Assembly: GCF_003646465.1 (NCBI RefSeq)
Contig: NZ_QZEX01000006.1
Location: 103,623 to 167,622, forward strand
Direction of reading: 5' to 3'
Length of the DNA stretch: 64,000 nucleotides
Source: Chachezhania antarctica
GTDB taxonomy: Bacteria; Pseudomonadota; Alphaproteobacteria; Rhodobacterales; Rhodobacteraceae
The notes under the pieces were generated by a model. The model searched no databases and was not told the DNA's origin. It saw only the letters and a program-made list of their open reading frames with translations. A program made the position numbers and the translations under genes. Below are positions 33,530 through 41,891 of the stretch, piece after piece; positions within the stretch are counted from its first letter, which is position 1; every line of letters starts with the position of its first letter.

Positions 33530-35145
33530 TGGTCTTTCCTCAGCCGGAAGCGCTGGATCTTGCCGCTTTCGGTCTTGGGCAGGGCGTCAGTGAAGATGAT
33601 CCTGCGGGGGTACTTGAAGGGCGCTATGGTTGCCTTGACGTGGTTCTGCAGCAGCCGGATCAGGGCCGAGGACGGTTCCTCCCCCGGCATCAGGACGACA
33701 TGCGCCTCGACAATCGCGCCGCGGGCGTCGTCCGGCACGCCGATCACGGCGCATTCGGAGACGGAGTCGTGGGACAATAGCGCCGCCTCCACCTCCGGCC
33801 CCGCGATGTTGTAGCCCGACGACACGATCATGTCGTCGTTGCGGGCGGCGAAGTGGAACTGGCCATCCTCGCTTTGCGTGAATGCATCGCCCGAGATGTT
33901 CCAGCCGTACTGGACGTATTCGTCCTGCCGTTCGCCCCGCAGGTAGCGGCAGCCCGTGGGCCCGCGCACCGCAAGCCGGCCGACCGTACCCCGGGGGGCT
34001 TCCGCGCCTGACTCGTCCACCACCCTGGCCTCGTACCCCGTGACGGGCTTGCCGGTCGAGGCCGGGTTGTGATCGTCGAACCGGTTGGTGATGAAGATGT
34101 GGAGCAATTCCGTCGCCCCGATCCCATCGAGGATCGGCTTGCCGGTCTTCTTCTGCCAGTCCTCGTAGACCGGCGCGGGCAAGGTTTCCCCGGCGGATAC
34201 GGCGACGCGCAGCGATGACAGGTCCGCGCCCTGGTCCATCGCCTGCATCATCGCGCGATAGGCGGTGGGGGCGGTGAAGCAGATCGTGGCCTTGTAGGTC
34301 TCGATGATCTCGATCATGTTGGGGGGGGAGGCGTTTTCCAGCAGCGTTGCGGCTGCGCCAAAGCGCAGCGGGAAGATCGCCAACCCGCCTAGCCCGAAGG
34401 TGAAGGCCAGCGGTGGGGAGCCCACGAACACGTCCTCCGGCACCACGTTCAGCACTTCTTTCGCGTAGCCGTCGGCGATGATCATCAGGTCGCGGTGAAA
34501 ATGCATCGTGCCCTTGGGCTCGCCCGTGGACCCGGAGGTGAAGCCGATCAGGGCGACATCGTCCTGCGCGGTCTCGATCGGTTCGAACTGCACCGGTTTC
34601 TGCAGCGCCAGCCGGTCAAGCTCGGCATCGTGGTTGGCGGTGCCGTCGAAGCCCACGACCGTCTTCAGCGTGTCGCTCTGCTTTGCGCAGAGCGTCATCT
34701 CGTCCATCAACCGCGTATCGCACAGGGCATGGGTGATTTCGGCCTTGGCCACGTATTTCGCCAGTTCTGCCGCGCGCAGCATGGGCATCGTGTTCACGAC
34801 CACCGCGCCCGCCTTCGTCGCTGCCAGCCAGCAGGCGACCATGGCCGGGTTGTTGGCCGACCGGATCAGCAGGCGGTTGCCGGGCTTCACGCCCAGATCC
34901 TCGACCAACACGTTGGCCAGCCGGTTGGTCCAGTCCGCCAGTTCCTTGTAGGTGCGCCGCCGGCCATTGCCGATCAGCGCGGTGCGGTCACCGAACCCCT
35001 TTGCCACCATCGCATCCGTCAGCTCGACGCCCGCATTCAGCCGGTCGGGATAGTCGAACCCGTCCAGCAGCAGATCGGGCCATCGGTCGGGCGGCGGAAG
35101 GTTGTCGCGACAGAAGCTGTCGGTATGGGCGGAAGGACTAAGCAT
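33526..35145 (-). CDS. abmG: 2-aminobenzoate (anthranilate)-CoA ligase family protein
   Basis: The 539-residue adenylate-forming enzyme has the AMP-binding motif FTSGSTGEPKGTMHFH, an adenine-site region LDGIGATELLHIF, and the C-terminal catalytic Lys in KTESGKIQRF. It is of the benzoate/2-aminobenzoate-CoA ligase branch. Next to kynU (which makes anthranilate) and the monooxygenase/reductase hybrid, the most economical reading is anthranilate plus CoA plus ATP to 2-aminobenzoyl-CoA. Substrate choice among benzoate-like acids is inferred from the operon. Its stop overlaps the kynA start codon. Confidence 0.88.
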   Translation of the reverse strand: MLSPSAHTDSFCRDNLPPPDRWPDLLLDGFDYPDRLNAGVELTDAMVAKGFGDRTALIGNGRRRTYKELADWTNRLANVLVEDLGVKPGNRLLIRSANNPAMVACWLAATKAGAVVVNTMPMLRAAELAKYVAKAEITHALCDTRLMDEMTLCAKQSDTLKTVVGFDGTANHDAELDRLALQKPVQFEPIETAQDDVALIGFTSGSTGEPKGTMHFHRDLMIIADGYAKEVLNVVPEDVFVGSPPLAFTFGLGGLAIFPLRFGAAATLLENASPPNMIEIIETYKATICFTAPTAYRAMMQAMDQGADLSSLRVAVSAGETLPAPVYEDWQKKTGKPILDGIGATELLHIFITNRFDDHNPASTGKPVTGYEARVVDESGAEAPRGTVGRLAVRGPTGCRYLRGERQDEYVQYGWNISGDAFTQSEDGQFHFAARNDDMIVSSGYNIAGPEVEAALLSHDSVSECAVIGVPDDARGAIVEAHVVLMPGEEPSSALIRLLQNHVKATIAPFKYPRRIIFTDALPKTESGKIQRFRLRKDQ

Positions 35146-35183
35146 GATCGTTACCCTGTTGTTGGACCGGTCTTGCGCCGGTT

Positions 35184-35981
35184 TCAGTTACCTTCGAAAA
35201 CTGGGGTCTCGCGTGCGACGAACGCGTGATAGGCGCGGTGGAAATCCTGTCCCTGCATGCAGATCGCCTGGGCCTGCGCCTCGGCCTCGATCGCCTGATC
35301 CAGCGACATCGACCATTCCTGCGCCAGCATCGTCTTGGTCATCATGTTGGCAAAGTTCGGGCCGTCCGCGATCCGCCGCGCCATGTCGCCGGCGGTGGTC
35401 AGCAGATCGTCTGCCGGCACGACGCGGTTGAAATAGCCCCAAGACAGGCCTTCGTCGGCGGTCATCGACCGGCCCATGTACAGAAGTTCCGCCGCGCGGC
35501 CCTGACCGATGATCCGGGGCAGGATCGCGCAGGCGCCCATGTCGCATCCCGCAAGGCCCACGCGGTTGAACAGGAAGGCCGTCTTGGCTTCGGGCGTGGC
35601 GATCCGCAGGTCCGACGCCATGGCGATGATCGCGCCCGCGCCGGCCGAGATACCGTCGACCGCCGCGATGACGGGCGTGCCGCAGCCGATCATGTTCTTG
35701 ACCAGATCGCCCGTCATCCGGGTGAAGGTCAGAAGCTCCTTCATCGACATCTTCGTCAGCGGCCCGATGATATCGTGCACATCCCCGCCCGAGCTGAAGT
35801 TGCCGCCGTTGGGCGCGAAGATCACCGCCTTGATGTCATCGGCATCGCGCAGATCCCGGAACCAGTCGCGCAGTTCGGCATAGCTGTCGAAGGTCAGCGG
35901 GTTCTTGCGGTCCGGGCGGCTGAGCGCGACGGTGGCGATCCCATCCGCGATGCTGCATTCGAAATGTTTCGGATTGTCCAT
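35184..35981 (-). CDS. Enoyl-CoA hydratase/isomerase family protein
   Basis: The 265-residue crotonase-fold protein has the oxyanion-hole segments [10 protein letters not shown] and [20 protein letters not shown]. At the second catalytic position the sequence reads [15 protein letters not shown], with Asp where hydratases usually have Glu, which may point to ring hydrolysis or isomerisation rather than plain hydration. It lies in the anthranilyl-CoA operon between the ligase and the MarR gene (3-base gap to the latter), so it probably acts on the alicyclic CoA thioester made by the monooxygenase/reductase. Confidence 0.9.
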   Translation of the reverse strand: MDNPKHFECSIADGIATVALSRPDRKNPLTFDSYAELRDWFRDLRDADDIKAVIFAPNGGNFSSGGDVHDIIGPLTKMSMKELLTFTRMTGDLVKNMIGCGTPVIAAVDGISAGAGAIIAMASDLRIATPEAKTAFLFNRVGLAGCDMGACAILPRIIGQGRAAELLYMGRSMTADEGLSWGYFNRVVPADDLLTTAGDMARRIADGPNFANMMTKTMLAQEWSMSLDQAIEAEAQAQAICMQGQDFHRAYHAFVARETPVFEGN

Positions 35982-35984
35982 GGA

Positions 35985-36464
35985 TCAGTCCTTCACCACG
36001 ATCTCGTCCAGATGCTTGGCCAGATGGTCCAGCCGCAGGTTCATGCCCTCGACATCGTCCTGGCTCAGCCCGCCCAGGATCTCGTCGATCCAAGTTTCGT
36101 GCACGGCGGCGTGATTGGCAAAGACCTCCTGTCCCTTGTCGGTCAGCCGCACGATGCTGGCGCGGCGGTCGCCCGGCACGGCTTCGCGCACGGCCAGGCC
36201 TTCCTCGACCAGTTTGTCGACGATAACCGTGACATTGCCGTTCGACACTTTCAGCATGCCGGAAATCCCGCTCATCCGCAGGCCTTCGGGCGCACGCGCG
36301 AGCGATGCCATGACATCGAACCGGGGCAGGGTGGAGTTGAACTCGCTGCGCATGCGGCGGCGGATCTCGCTTTCGACATGGCGCGAGGCTTTCAGAAGTT
36401 TAAGCCACAAACGGAGCCTCTCTTTCGATATCGGCATGGGTTGGGTCACTTGACTGGAACTCAT
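35985..36464 (-). CDS. MarR-family transcriptional regulator
   Basis: The 159-residue winged-helix protein has the MarR pattern: dimerisation helices at both ends and the DNA-binding core LRMSGISGMLKVSNGNVTVIVDKL followed by the wing VPGDRRASIVRLTDKGQEV, here given in two pieces. It is inside the operon it likely controls, overlapping the SDR stop codon (ATGA). MarR regulators of aromatic-acid operons usually respond to the aryl-CoA; the triple motif at 39570-39619 upstream of the operon is the candidate operator. Confidence 0.92.
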   Translation of the reverse strand: MSSSQVTQPMPISKERLRLWLKLLKASRHVESEIRRRMRSEFNSTLPRFDVMASLARAPEGLRMSGISGMLKVSNGNVTVIVDKLVEEGLAVREAVPGDRRASIVRLTDKGQEVFANHAAVHETWIDEILGGLSQDDVEGMNLRLDHLAKHLDEIVVKD

Positions 36465-37204
36465 ATCTCACCTCCCGAAAGGGCCATCGCGTGCCCGTTC
36501 ATCGATTGTGCCGCGTCCGAGCACAGCCACAAGGCCGCGCCCGCGACTTCGGCCGTCTGCACGAAACGTTTCTGCGGAGTGCCTGCAAGCAGTGTGGCGC
36601 GCGCCTCGGCCGCGGTCATTCCGGTCTTGTCCGTGATCTTCGCGATCGAACGGTCGAGCAGCGGGGTTTCGATGAAGCCCGGGCAGATCGCGTTGACGGT
36701 GATGCCGGTCGTCCCGAGTTCCTGCGCCAGCGCGCGAGTCAGGCCCACGACGGCGTGCTTGGCCGCGCAATAGGCCGACACGTAAGCGTAACCCTTCAGC
36801 CCGGCGGTGGAGGCGATGGCGATCATCCGTCCCCAGCCCGCCGCGCGCATGTCGGCAAGCGCGGCCTGCCACACGTTGACGACACCGGTCAGGTTGACCG
36901 ACATCATCGCCTGCAGGTCGGCAGGTGTCATCTTGTCGAAGGGCACGCTTTCCGCCGCGCCCGCATTGGCGATCACCACGCTGATAGGCCCATGATCGGC
37001 CCGGATGGCATCGAAGGCCCGCGCCACCGCATCCGGGTCGGTCACGTCGCAGACCTGATAGGGCAGGCCCTGCGCCTTCAAGGGCTCTTCCCGCCGGCCC
37101 AGAATGGTGACGGTGGCGCCCGCGTCGGCCAGGACCTTCGCCGTCTCGGCCCCCACGCCGGAGCCGCCGCCGGTCACCACGATATTGCGTCCCATCAGTG
37201 TCAT
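36461..37204 (-). CDS. Short-chain dehydrogenase/reductase
   Basis: The 247-residue classical SDR has the cofactor loop [14 protein letters not shown], the NAG motif in IANAGAAES, and catalytic Ser and Tyr-x3-Lys in [20 protein letters not shown]. The glycine-rich loop is followed by GRREEP. In this operon it is expected to oxidise or reduce a 3-hydroxyacyl-CoA or ring hydroxyl on the way from 2-aminobenzoyl-CoA to central metabolites. Its start overlaps the hybrid monooxygenase stop by four bases (37201-37204). Confidence 0.92.
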   Translation of the reverse strand: MTLMGRNIVVTGGGSGVGAETAKVLADAGATVTILGRREEPLKAQGLPYQVCDVTDPDAVARAFDAIRADHGPISVVIANAGAAESVPFDKMTPADLQAMMSVNLTGVVNVWQAALADMRAAGWGRMIAIASTAGLKGYAYVSAYCAAKHAVVGLTRALAQELGTTGITVNAICPGFIETPLLDRSIAKITDKTGMTAAEARATLLAGTPQKRFVQTAEVAGAALWLCSDAAQSMNGHAMALSGGEI

Positions 37205-39495
37205 ACCCGGATCGACTCTTGCTGTTGATCGCGCAGGCGGTAGGCCTGATCGCGGCCCGCGAGATAGGGGTTGGGCCAGGTGACACTCGTGTCACCCAGG
37301 TCGACGGCGGCGTGCAGCGTCCAGTAGGGATCGGCCAGATGCGGACGGGCAAGGCACACAAGGTCGGCGCGACCGGCCAGCAGGATCGAGTTGACGTGAT
37401 CGGCCTCGAAGATGTTGCCGACGGCCATGGTGGGCATGTCGAGTTCGTTCCGGATCTGGTTCGAAAACGGGGTCTGGAACATCCGCCCATAGACCGGTTT
37501 GGCATCGATGCTGGTCTGCCCGGCGGAGACGTCGATGATATCGGCGCCGGCTTCGCGGAACATCGCGGCGATCTCAACCGCCTCGTCCGGGGTGACGCCG
37601 TCTTCCTCGACCCAGTCATTGGCCGAGATCCGGACCGACATCGGCTTGCCCTGCGGCCAGGCCGACCGCATCGCGCGGAAAACCTCCAGCGGGTAGCGCA
37701 TCCGGTTTTTCAGCGACCCGCCGTATTCGTCGGTGCGCTTGTTCGAGACCGGAGAGATGAAGGACGAAATCAGGTAGCCGTGGGCAGCGTGCAGTTCGAC
37801 CATGTCGAACCCGACTCGCGCGGCCATGTGGGTCGAGACGACGAACTGTGCCGCGACCTCGTCCATGTCCGATTGTGACATCTCCTGCGGGGTGGCGTTA
37901 TTGTCCGACCACGGGATGGGCGAGGCCGACATCAGCTCCCAGTTGCCATGCTTCAGGGGTTCGTCCATGTCCTCCCAGCCGATCTGGGTCGATCCCTTGC
38001 GCCCGGAATGGCCGATCTGGCTGCAGATCTTGGCATCCGTCTCGGCATGGACGAAATCGACCAGCCGCTTCCACGCGGCCTCGTGTTCCGATGCATAGAG
38101 CCCGGGGCAGCCCGGCGTGATGCGCCCGGTGGGGGACACGCAGGTCATTTCCGTACAGACAAGCCCGGCGCCGCCCTTGGCGCGTTCGGCGTAGTGGGTG
38201 AAGTGCCAATCGGTGGGGCAACCGTTGACGGCCTTGTACTGCGCCATGGGGGAGACGACGACGCGGTTCTTCAGTTCCATCTCGCGCAGCTTGTAGGGGA
38301 CGAACATGGGTGCGCGGACGGGGGCATCCGCGGGCAGGCCCGCGCGGGTCTGAAACCAGCGCTCGGCCTCTTCCACCCATTCGGGATCGCGCAGGCGCAG
38401 GTTCTCGTGGCTGATCCGCTGGGACCGGGTCAGCAGGTTGTAGGTGAACTGCAAGGGGCTTTGATCAAGGTAGCGTTCGACGTTTTCGAACCATTCAAGG
38501 CTGTTGCGCGCCGCCGACTGGATGCGCAGAACTTCCAGCCGCCGTTCCGCCTGGTAGCGTTCGAAGGCGCGTTCCATGTCGGGTTCGCTGTGCAGGTAAT
38601 CGGCCAGGGCAATCGCGCTGTCGAAGGCCAGGCGCGAACCGGAGCCGATGGAGAAATGCCCCGTCGCTGCCGCATCGCCCATCAGCACGACGTTCTCGTG
38701 GTGCCATTTCTCGCAGATCACCCGGGGGAAGTTCATCCACACGGCCGAACCGCGCTGATGCGTGGCGTTCGAGATCAGGTCATGCCCGTCCAGATGTGAT
38801 TCGAAGACCTTCCGGCAGGCTTCGACCGTCTCCTCCTTCGTCATGTCAGCGAATCCGAAGGCGTCCCATGTCGGCTCAAGGCACTCCACTATGAAGGTCG
38901 CGGTGTTGTCGTCGAACTGGTAGACATGCGCCCACATCCAGCCATGTTCCGTCTTTTCGAACAGGAAGGTGAAGGCGTCGTTGAACTTCTGGTGGGTGCC
39001 AAGCCAGACGAACTTGCACTTCCGGACGTCGACATCGGGCTGGAAGACGTCTGCATATTCGGCACGGATCTTCGAATTGATCCCGTCGCAGGCGACCACC
39101 AGATCGTAGTCGTTCTTGTAGGATTCCGCGCTGTCGAATTCGGCCTCGAACTGCAGGTTCACACCCAGTTCCACCGCTCTTTCCTGAAGTAACAGCAACA
39201 TTTGCATCCGGCCGATGCCCGCGAAGCCGTGCCCGCCCGACACCGACCGCTGGCCGTTCACCTCGACCGCGATGTCATCCCAGTAGGTGAACTGCTCGCG
39301 GATCGCGCGGGTGCTCTGGGGGTCGTTGACCTCCATCTTCCCCAGCGCGTCGTCGGACAGGACCACGCCCCAGCCGAAGGTATCGTTCGCGCGGTTCCGC
39401 TCCAGCACCGTCACCTCGTGCGACGGGTCGCGCAGCTTCATCGAGATCGCAAAGTAAAGACCGGCAGGCCCCCCGCCAAGACACACAACTCGCAT
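37201..39495 (-). CDS. abmA: FAD monooxygenase / old-yellow-enzyme hybrid (2-aminobenzoyl-CoA or salicylyl-CoA type)
   Basis: The 764-residue protein fuses two flavoproteins. The N-terminal part (1 to about 375) is a class A FAD monooxygenase with [18 protein letters not shown] and [17 protein letters not shown]. The C-terminal part (about 385-764) is an NADH:flavin oxidoreductase of the old yellow enzyme type ([33 protein letters not shown]). The architecture is that of 2-aminobenzoyl-CoA monooxygenase/reductase, which hydroxylates and then reduces the ring, and of salicylyl-CoA 5-hydroxylase. With kynA, kynU and the CoA ligase in the same operon the former is favoured. It is the first gene of the operon. 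Confidence 0.9.
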   Translation of the reverse strand: MRVVCLGGGPAGLYFAISMKLRDPSHEVTVLERNRANDTFGWGVVLSDDALGKMEVNDPQSTRAIREQFTYWDDIAVEVNGQRSVSGGHGFAGIGRMQMLLLLQERAVELGVNLQFEAEFDSAESYKNDYDLVVACDGINSKIRAEYADVFQPDVDVRKCKFVWLGTHQKFNDAFTFLFEKTEHGWMWAHVYQFDDNTATFIVECLEPTWDAFGFADMTKEETVEACRKVFESHLDGHDLISNATHQRGSAVWMNFPRVICEKWHHENVVLMGDAAATGHFSIGSGSRLAFDSAIALADYLHSEPDMERAFERYQAERRLEVLRIQSAARNSLEWFENVERYLDQSPLQFTYNLLTRSQRISHENLRLRDPEWVEEAERWFQTRAGLPADAPVRAPMFVPYKLREMELKNRVVVSPMAQYKAVNGCPTDWHFTHYAERAKGGAGLVCTEMTCVSPTGRITPGCPGLYASEHEAAWKRLVDFVHAETDAKICSQIGHSGRKGSTQIGWEDMDEPLKHGNWELMSASPIPWSDNNATPQEMSQSDMDEVAAQFVVSTHMAARVGFDMVELHAAHGYLISSFISPVSNKRTDEYGGSLKNRMRYPLEVFRAMRSAWPQGKPMSVRISANDWVEEDGVTPDEAVEIAAMFREAGADIIDVSAGQTSIDAKPVYGRMFQTPFSNQIRNELDMPTMAVGNIFEADHVNSILLAGRADLVCLARPHLADPYWTLHAAVDLGDTSVTWPNPYLAGRDQAYRLRDQQQESIRV

Positions 39496-39799
39496 CGTCG
39501 TCCTCTCCTTCTGCCCCTGCAGTGCGGCCTTGCCGCCCCCTGATGGGAAAACCGTAGCGCGGTTAAAATATATTTCAAGTTAAAAATATCAAAACTAGAA
39601 ATATATGAACTAGAAATATCCAAGCTTGATGCATTGGGGCCTGATGAGTTCGGGACGGGGAAGGAGCGGGAAGCGGGTGCGCAGCGCGCCGAGACCGGTC
39701 GCGGCTTGACCCTCTGTGCCCGGGCGGTCAAGTAGAGGGACTGCGTGGCAGTGCGGTGTGAACCCCCGTCACGCATGGATTGAGAACAAGGACAGGCGA
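39496..39799. other. Divergent promoter region, AT-rich
   Basis: The 304-base interval separates the anthranilyl-CoA operon (minus) from the ABC exporter gene (plus). Its middle, 39560-39625, is strikingly AT-rich against a 65% GC background and contains the three-copy operator motif listed separately. No small gene is evident. Confidence 0.6.
39570..39619. promoter_or_regulatory. Three-copy operator candidate ATATTTCWAGTT
   Basis: The 12-base motif occurs as ATATTTCAAGTT at 39570-39581 on the plus strand and as its reverse complement AACTAGAAATAT at 39593-39604 and 39608-39619, the last two with a 15-base period. The cluster lies 75-125 bases upstream of the first gene of the anthranilyl-CoA operon. 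AT-rich near-palindromic sites of this kind suit MarR dimers, and a MarR gene is in the operon. The link is inferred. Confidence 0.55.
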
Positions 39800-41617
39800 A
39801 TGGCGCGAAAGCCGAGATCAGCGGGCGGTGCGACCGCTCCGGTGGAAAGCGACGAACGGGAGCGGTCGAAAAAGGTGTCCAGCCTGCGGTCGCTCTGGCC
39901 CTTCATGGCGCCGTACCGGATGCTGATCTTGGCGGCCATTGGCGCGCTGATGCTGACGGCGGCCGTGTCGCTGACCCTGCCGCTGGCCGTGCGCCGCGTG
40001 GTCGACAATTTCCGCGGCACCAATGCCGAGATGCTGGACCAGTACGTGCTGGCCGCGCTGGGCATCGCGCTGGTGCTCGCCCTTGGCACGGGGCTGCGCT
40101 ATGCGCTGGTGACCCGGCTGGGCGAACGGGTGGTGGCCGATATCCGCATGGCCGTCTTCAACCGCGTGCTGTCGATGAGCCCGGCCTTCTACGAAAAACT
40201 GATGACGGGCGAGGTGCTGAGCCGGATCACCACCGACACGACGCTGGTGCAGTCCGTTCTGGGCTCGTCGGCGTCCATCGCGCTTCGGAACATCCTGATC
40301 CTCGTGGGCGGGCTGGCGCTGATGATGGCGACCTCGATGAAGCTGTCGGGGCTGGTGCTGCTGCTTGTGCCCGCCGTGGTGGTGCCGATCCTTGTGCTGG
40401 GGCGGCGCCTGCGGAAGATCAGCCGCGAGAACCAGGACTGGATCGCGGCGTCCTCCGGCAATGCGTCCGAGGCGCTGAACGCCGTGCAGACGGTGCAGGC
40501 CTTCACCCATGAAGGCCTGAGCCGGGCCTCCTTCGGCGAGATGACCGAGACATCCTACCGCGTATCGCTCGACCGGATCCGGACGCGGGCGTGGATGACG
40601 GTGATCATCATCTTCCTCGTTTTTGCCGGGATCGTGGGCGTTCTGTGGATCGGTGCGAATGACGTGCGCACCGGCGTCATGACCGACGGGATGCTGATCC
40701 AGTTCGTGATCTATTCGGTGATGGTCGCGGGCTCGGTCGCGGCCCTTTCGGAAATCATGGGCGAATTGCAGCGTGCCGCGGGCGCGACCGAACGGCTGGT
40801 GGAACTGCTGGCGATCGCGGACAGCGTGAACGACCCCGCCGCCCCGCAAGCCCTGCCGCAGCCTGTGCGGGGAGAGATCGTGTTCGACGATGTCGTGTTT
40901 CGCTACCCCTCGCGGCCCGAAACCTCGGCGCTCGACCATGTCTCGCTGACCATCCGGCCGGGTGAGACGGTGGCGTTCGTGGGCCCGTCGGGCGCGGGCA
41001 AGACGACGATCCTGCAGATGATCCTGCGGTTCTACGATCCCGAAAGCGGCGCCGTGAAGCTGGACGGTGTTGCGCTGACCGACCTTGCCCGCGGCGATTT
41101 CCGGCAGTCGCTGGCGCTGGTGCCGCAGGACCCGATGATCTTCGCCGCCTCGGCGCGCGAAAACATCCGCTTCGGCCGCCCGGATGCCACCGATGCCGAG
41201 GTGGAGGAAGCCGCACGCACGGCGGCGGCGCATGATTTCATCGCGGCGCTGCCCGAAGGCTTCGATACGTATGTCGGCGAACGCGGCGTGATGCTGTCGG
41301 GCGGTCAGAAACAACGCATCGCGCTGGCCCGCGCGATCCTGCGGGACGCGCCGGTGCTGCTGCTGGACGAGGCGACGAGCGCGCTTGATGCCGAAAGCGA
41401 ACGTGCGGTGCAGCAGGCCATCGACGAATTGCGCAAGGGGCGGACGATGCTGATCGTGGCGCACCGGCTGGCAACGGTGAAGAAGGCCGACCGGATCGTG
41501 GTGCTGGAGGCCGGTCGCATCGTGGCGCAGGGCAGCCATGACCAGCTTGTGGCCGAAGGCGGGCTTTATGCGCGGCTGGCCCGGTTGCAGTTCACGGACG
41601 GATCGGCAGCCGCCTGA
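39800..41617 (+). CDS. ABC exporter, fused membrane and ATPase domains (MsbA/ABCB type)
   Basis: The 605-residue protein has six transmembrane helices in the first 320 residues followed by an ATPase domain with Walker A GPSGAGKTTIL (near 395), signature LSGGQKQRIALARA (near 499) and Walker B VLLLDEATSALD. It is a homodimeric half-transporter of the lipid/drug exporter class. The start at 39800 follows AAGGACAGG; the in-frame extension to 39716 is unlikely. It is divergent from the tryptophan/anthranilyl-CoA operon and shares its intergenic operator cluster, so co-regulation is possible. The transported compound is unknown. Confidence 0.92.
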   Translation: MARKPRSAGGATAPVESDERERSKKVSSLRSLWPFMAPYRMLILAAIGALMLTAAVSLTLPLAVRRVVDNFRGTNAEMLDQYVLAALGIALVLALGTGLRYALVTRLGERVVADIRMAVFNRVLSMSPAFYEKLMTGEVLSRITTDTTLVQSVLGSSASIALRNILILVGGLALMMATSMKLSGLVLLLVPAVVVPILVLGRRLRKISRENQDWIAASSGNASEALNAVQTVQAFTHEGLSRASFGEMTETSYRVSLDRIRTRAWMTVIIIFLVFAGIVGVLWIGANDVRTGVMTDGMLIQFVIYSVMVAGSVAALSEIMGELQRAAGATERLVELLAIADSVNDPAAPQALPQPVRGEIVFDDVVFRYPSRPETSALDHVSLTIRPGETVAFVGPSGAGKTTILQMILRFYDPESGAVKLDGVALTDLARGDFRQSLALVPQDPMIFAASARENIRFGRPDATDAEVEEAARTAAAHDFIAALPEGFDTYVGERGVMLSGGQKQRIALARAILRDAPVLLLDEATSALDAESERAVQQAIDELRKGRTMLIVAHRLATVKKADRIVVLEAGRIVAQGSHDQLVAEGGLYARLARLQFTDGSAAA

Positions 41618-41891
41618 TCGGGGTTGCGCGGCCGGGGATCGCGCCCTCGCGCGGGCCCGCCCGCCCACCCGGCGGCCGCCTGCGGCCTCCGCCACCCGCA
41701 CTCAGGCGCGCCCGGAATCGGCTCAGCCGGGATCCCGCTGCCGCTTCTTTCATCCTTTCCGGTGGCAGCCTTGCAGGCCTCTGCTTTACCCGCGGACATC
41801 CCGCGGCAACTCTTGCGCGCGGACCGCTTTGGCAGCATCCTGCCCGGCAACACGCCGCGTCACTGACGGGCCTCTTTGGGAGGAGAGAGAA
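41618..41891. other. Intergenic stretch with repeat B copy and a ribosome-binding site
   Basis: The 274-base interval has no gene. It carries repeat family B copy 2 at 41660-41695. The right end, GGGAGGAGAGAGAA immediately before the ATG at 41892, is a strong ribosome-binding site for the acyl-CoA synthetase. Confidence 0.5.
41660..41695 (+). repeat. Palindromic repeat family B, copy 2
   Basis: CCCGCCCACCC is followed by GGCGGCCGC-CT-GCGGCC (stem 41674-41679 with 41682-41687) and TCCGCC. The leader and trailing CCGCC match copies 1 and 3; the stem differs at both arms together. Confidence 0.6.
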
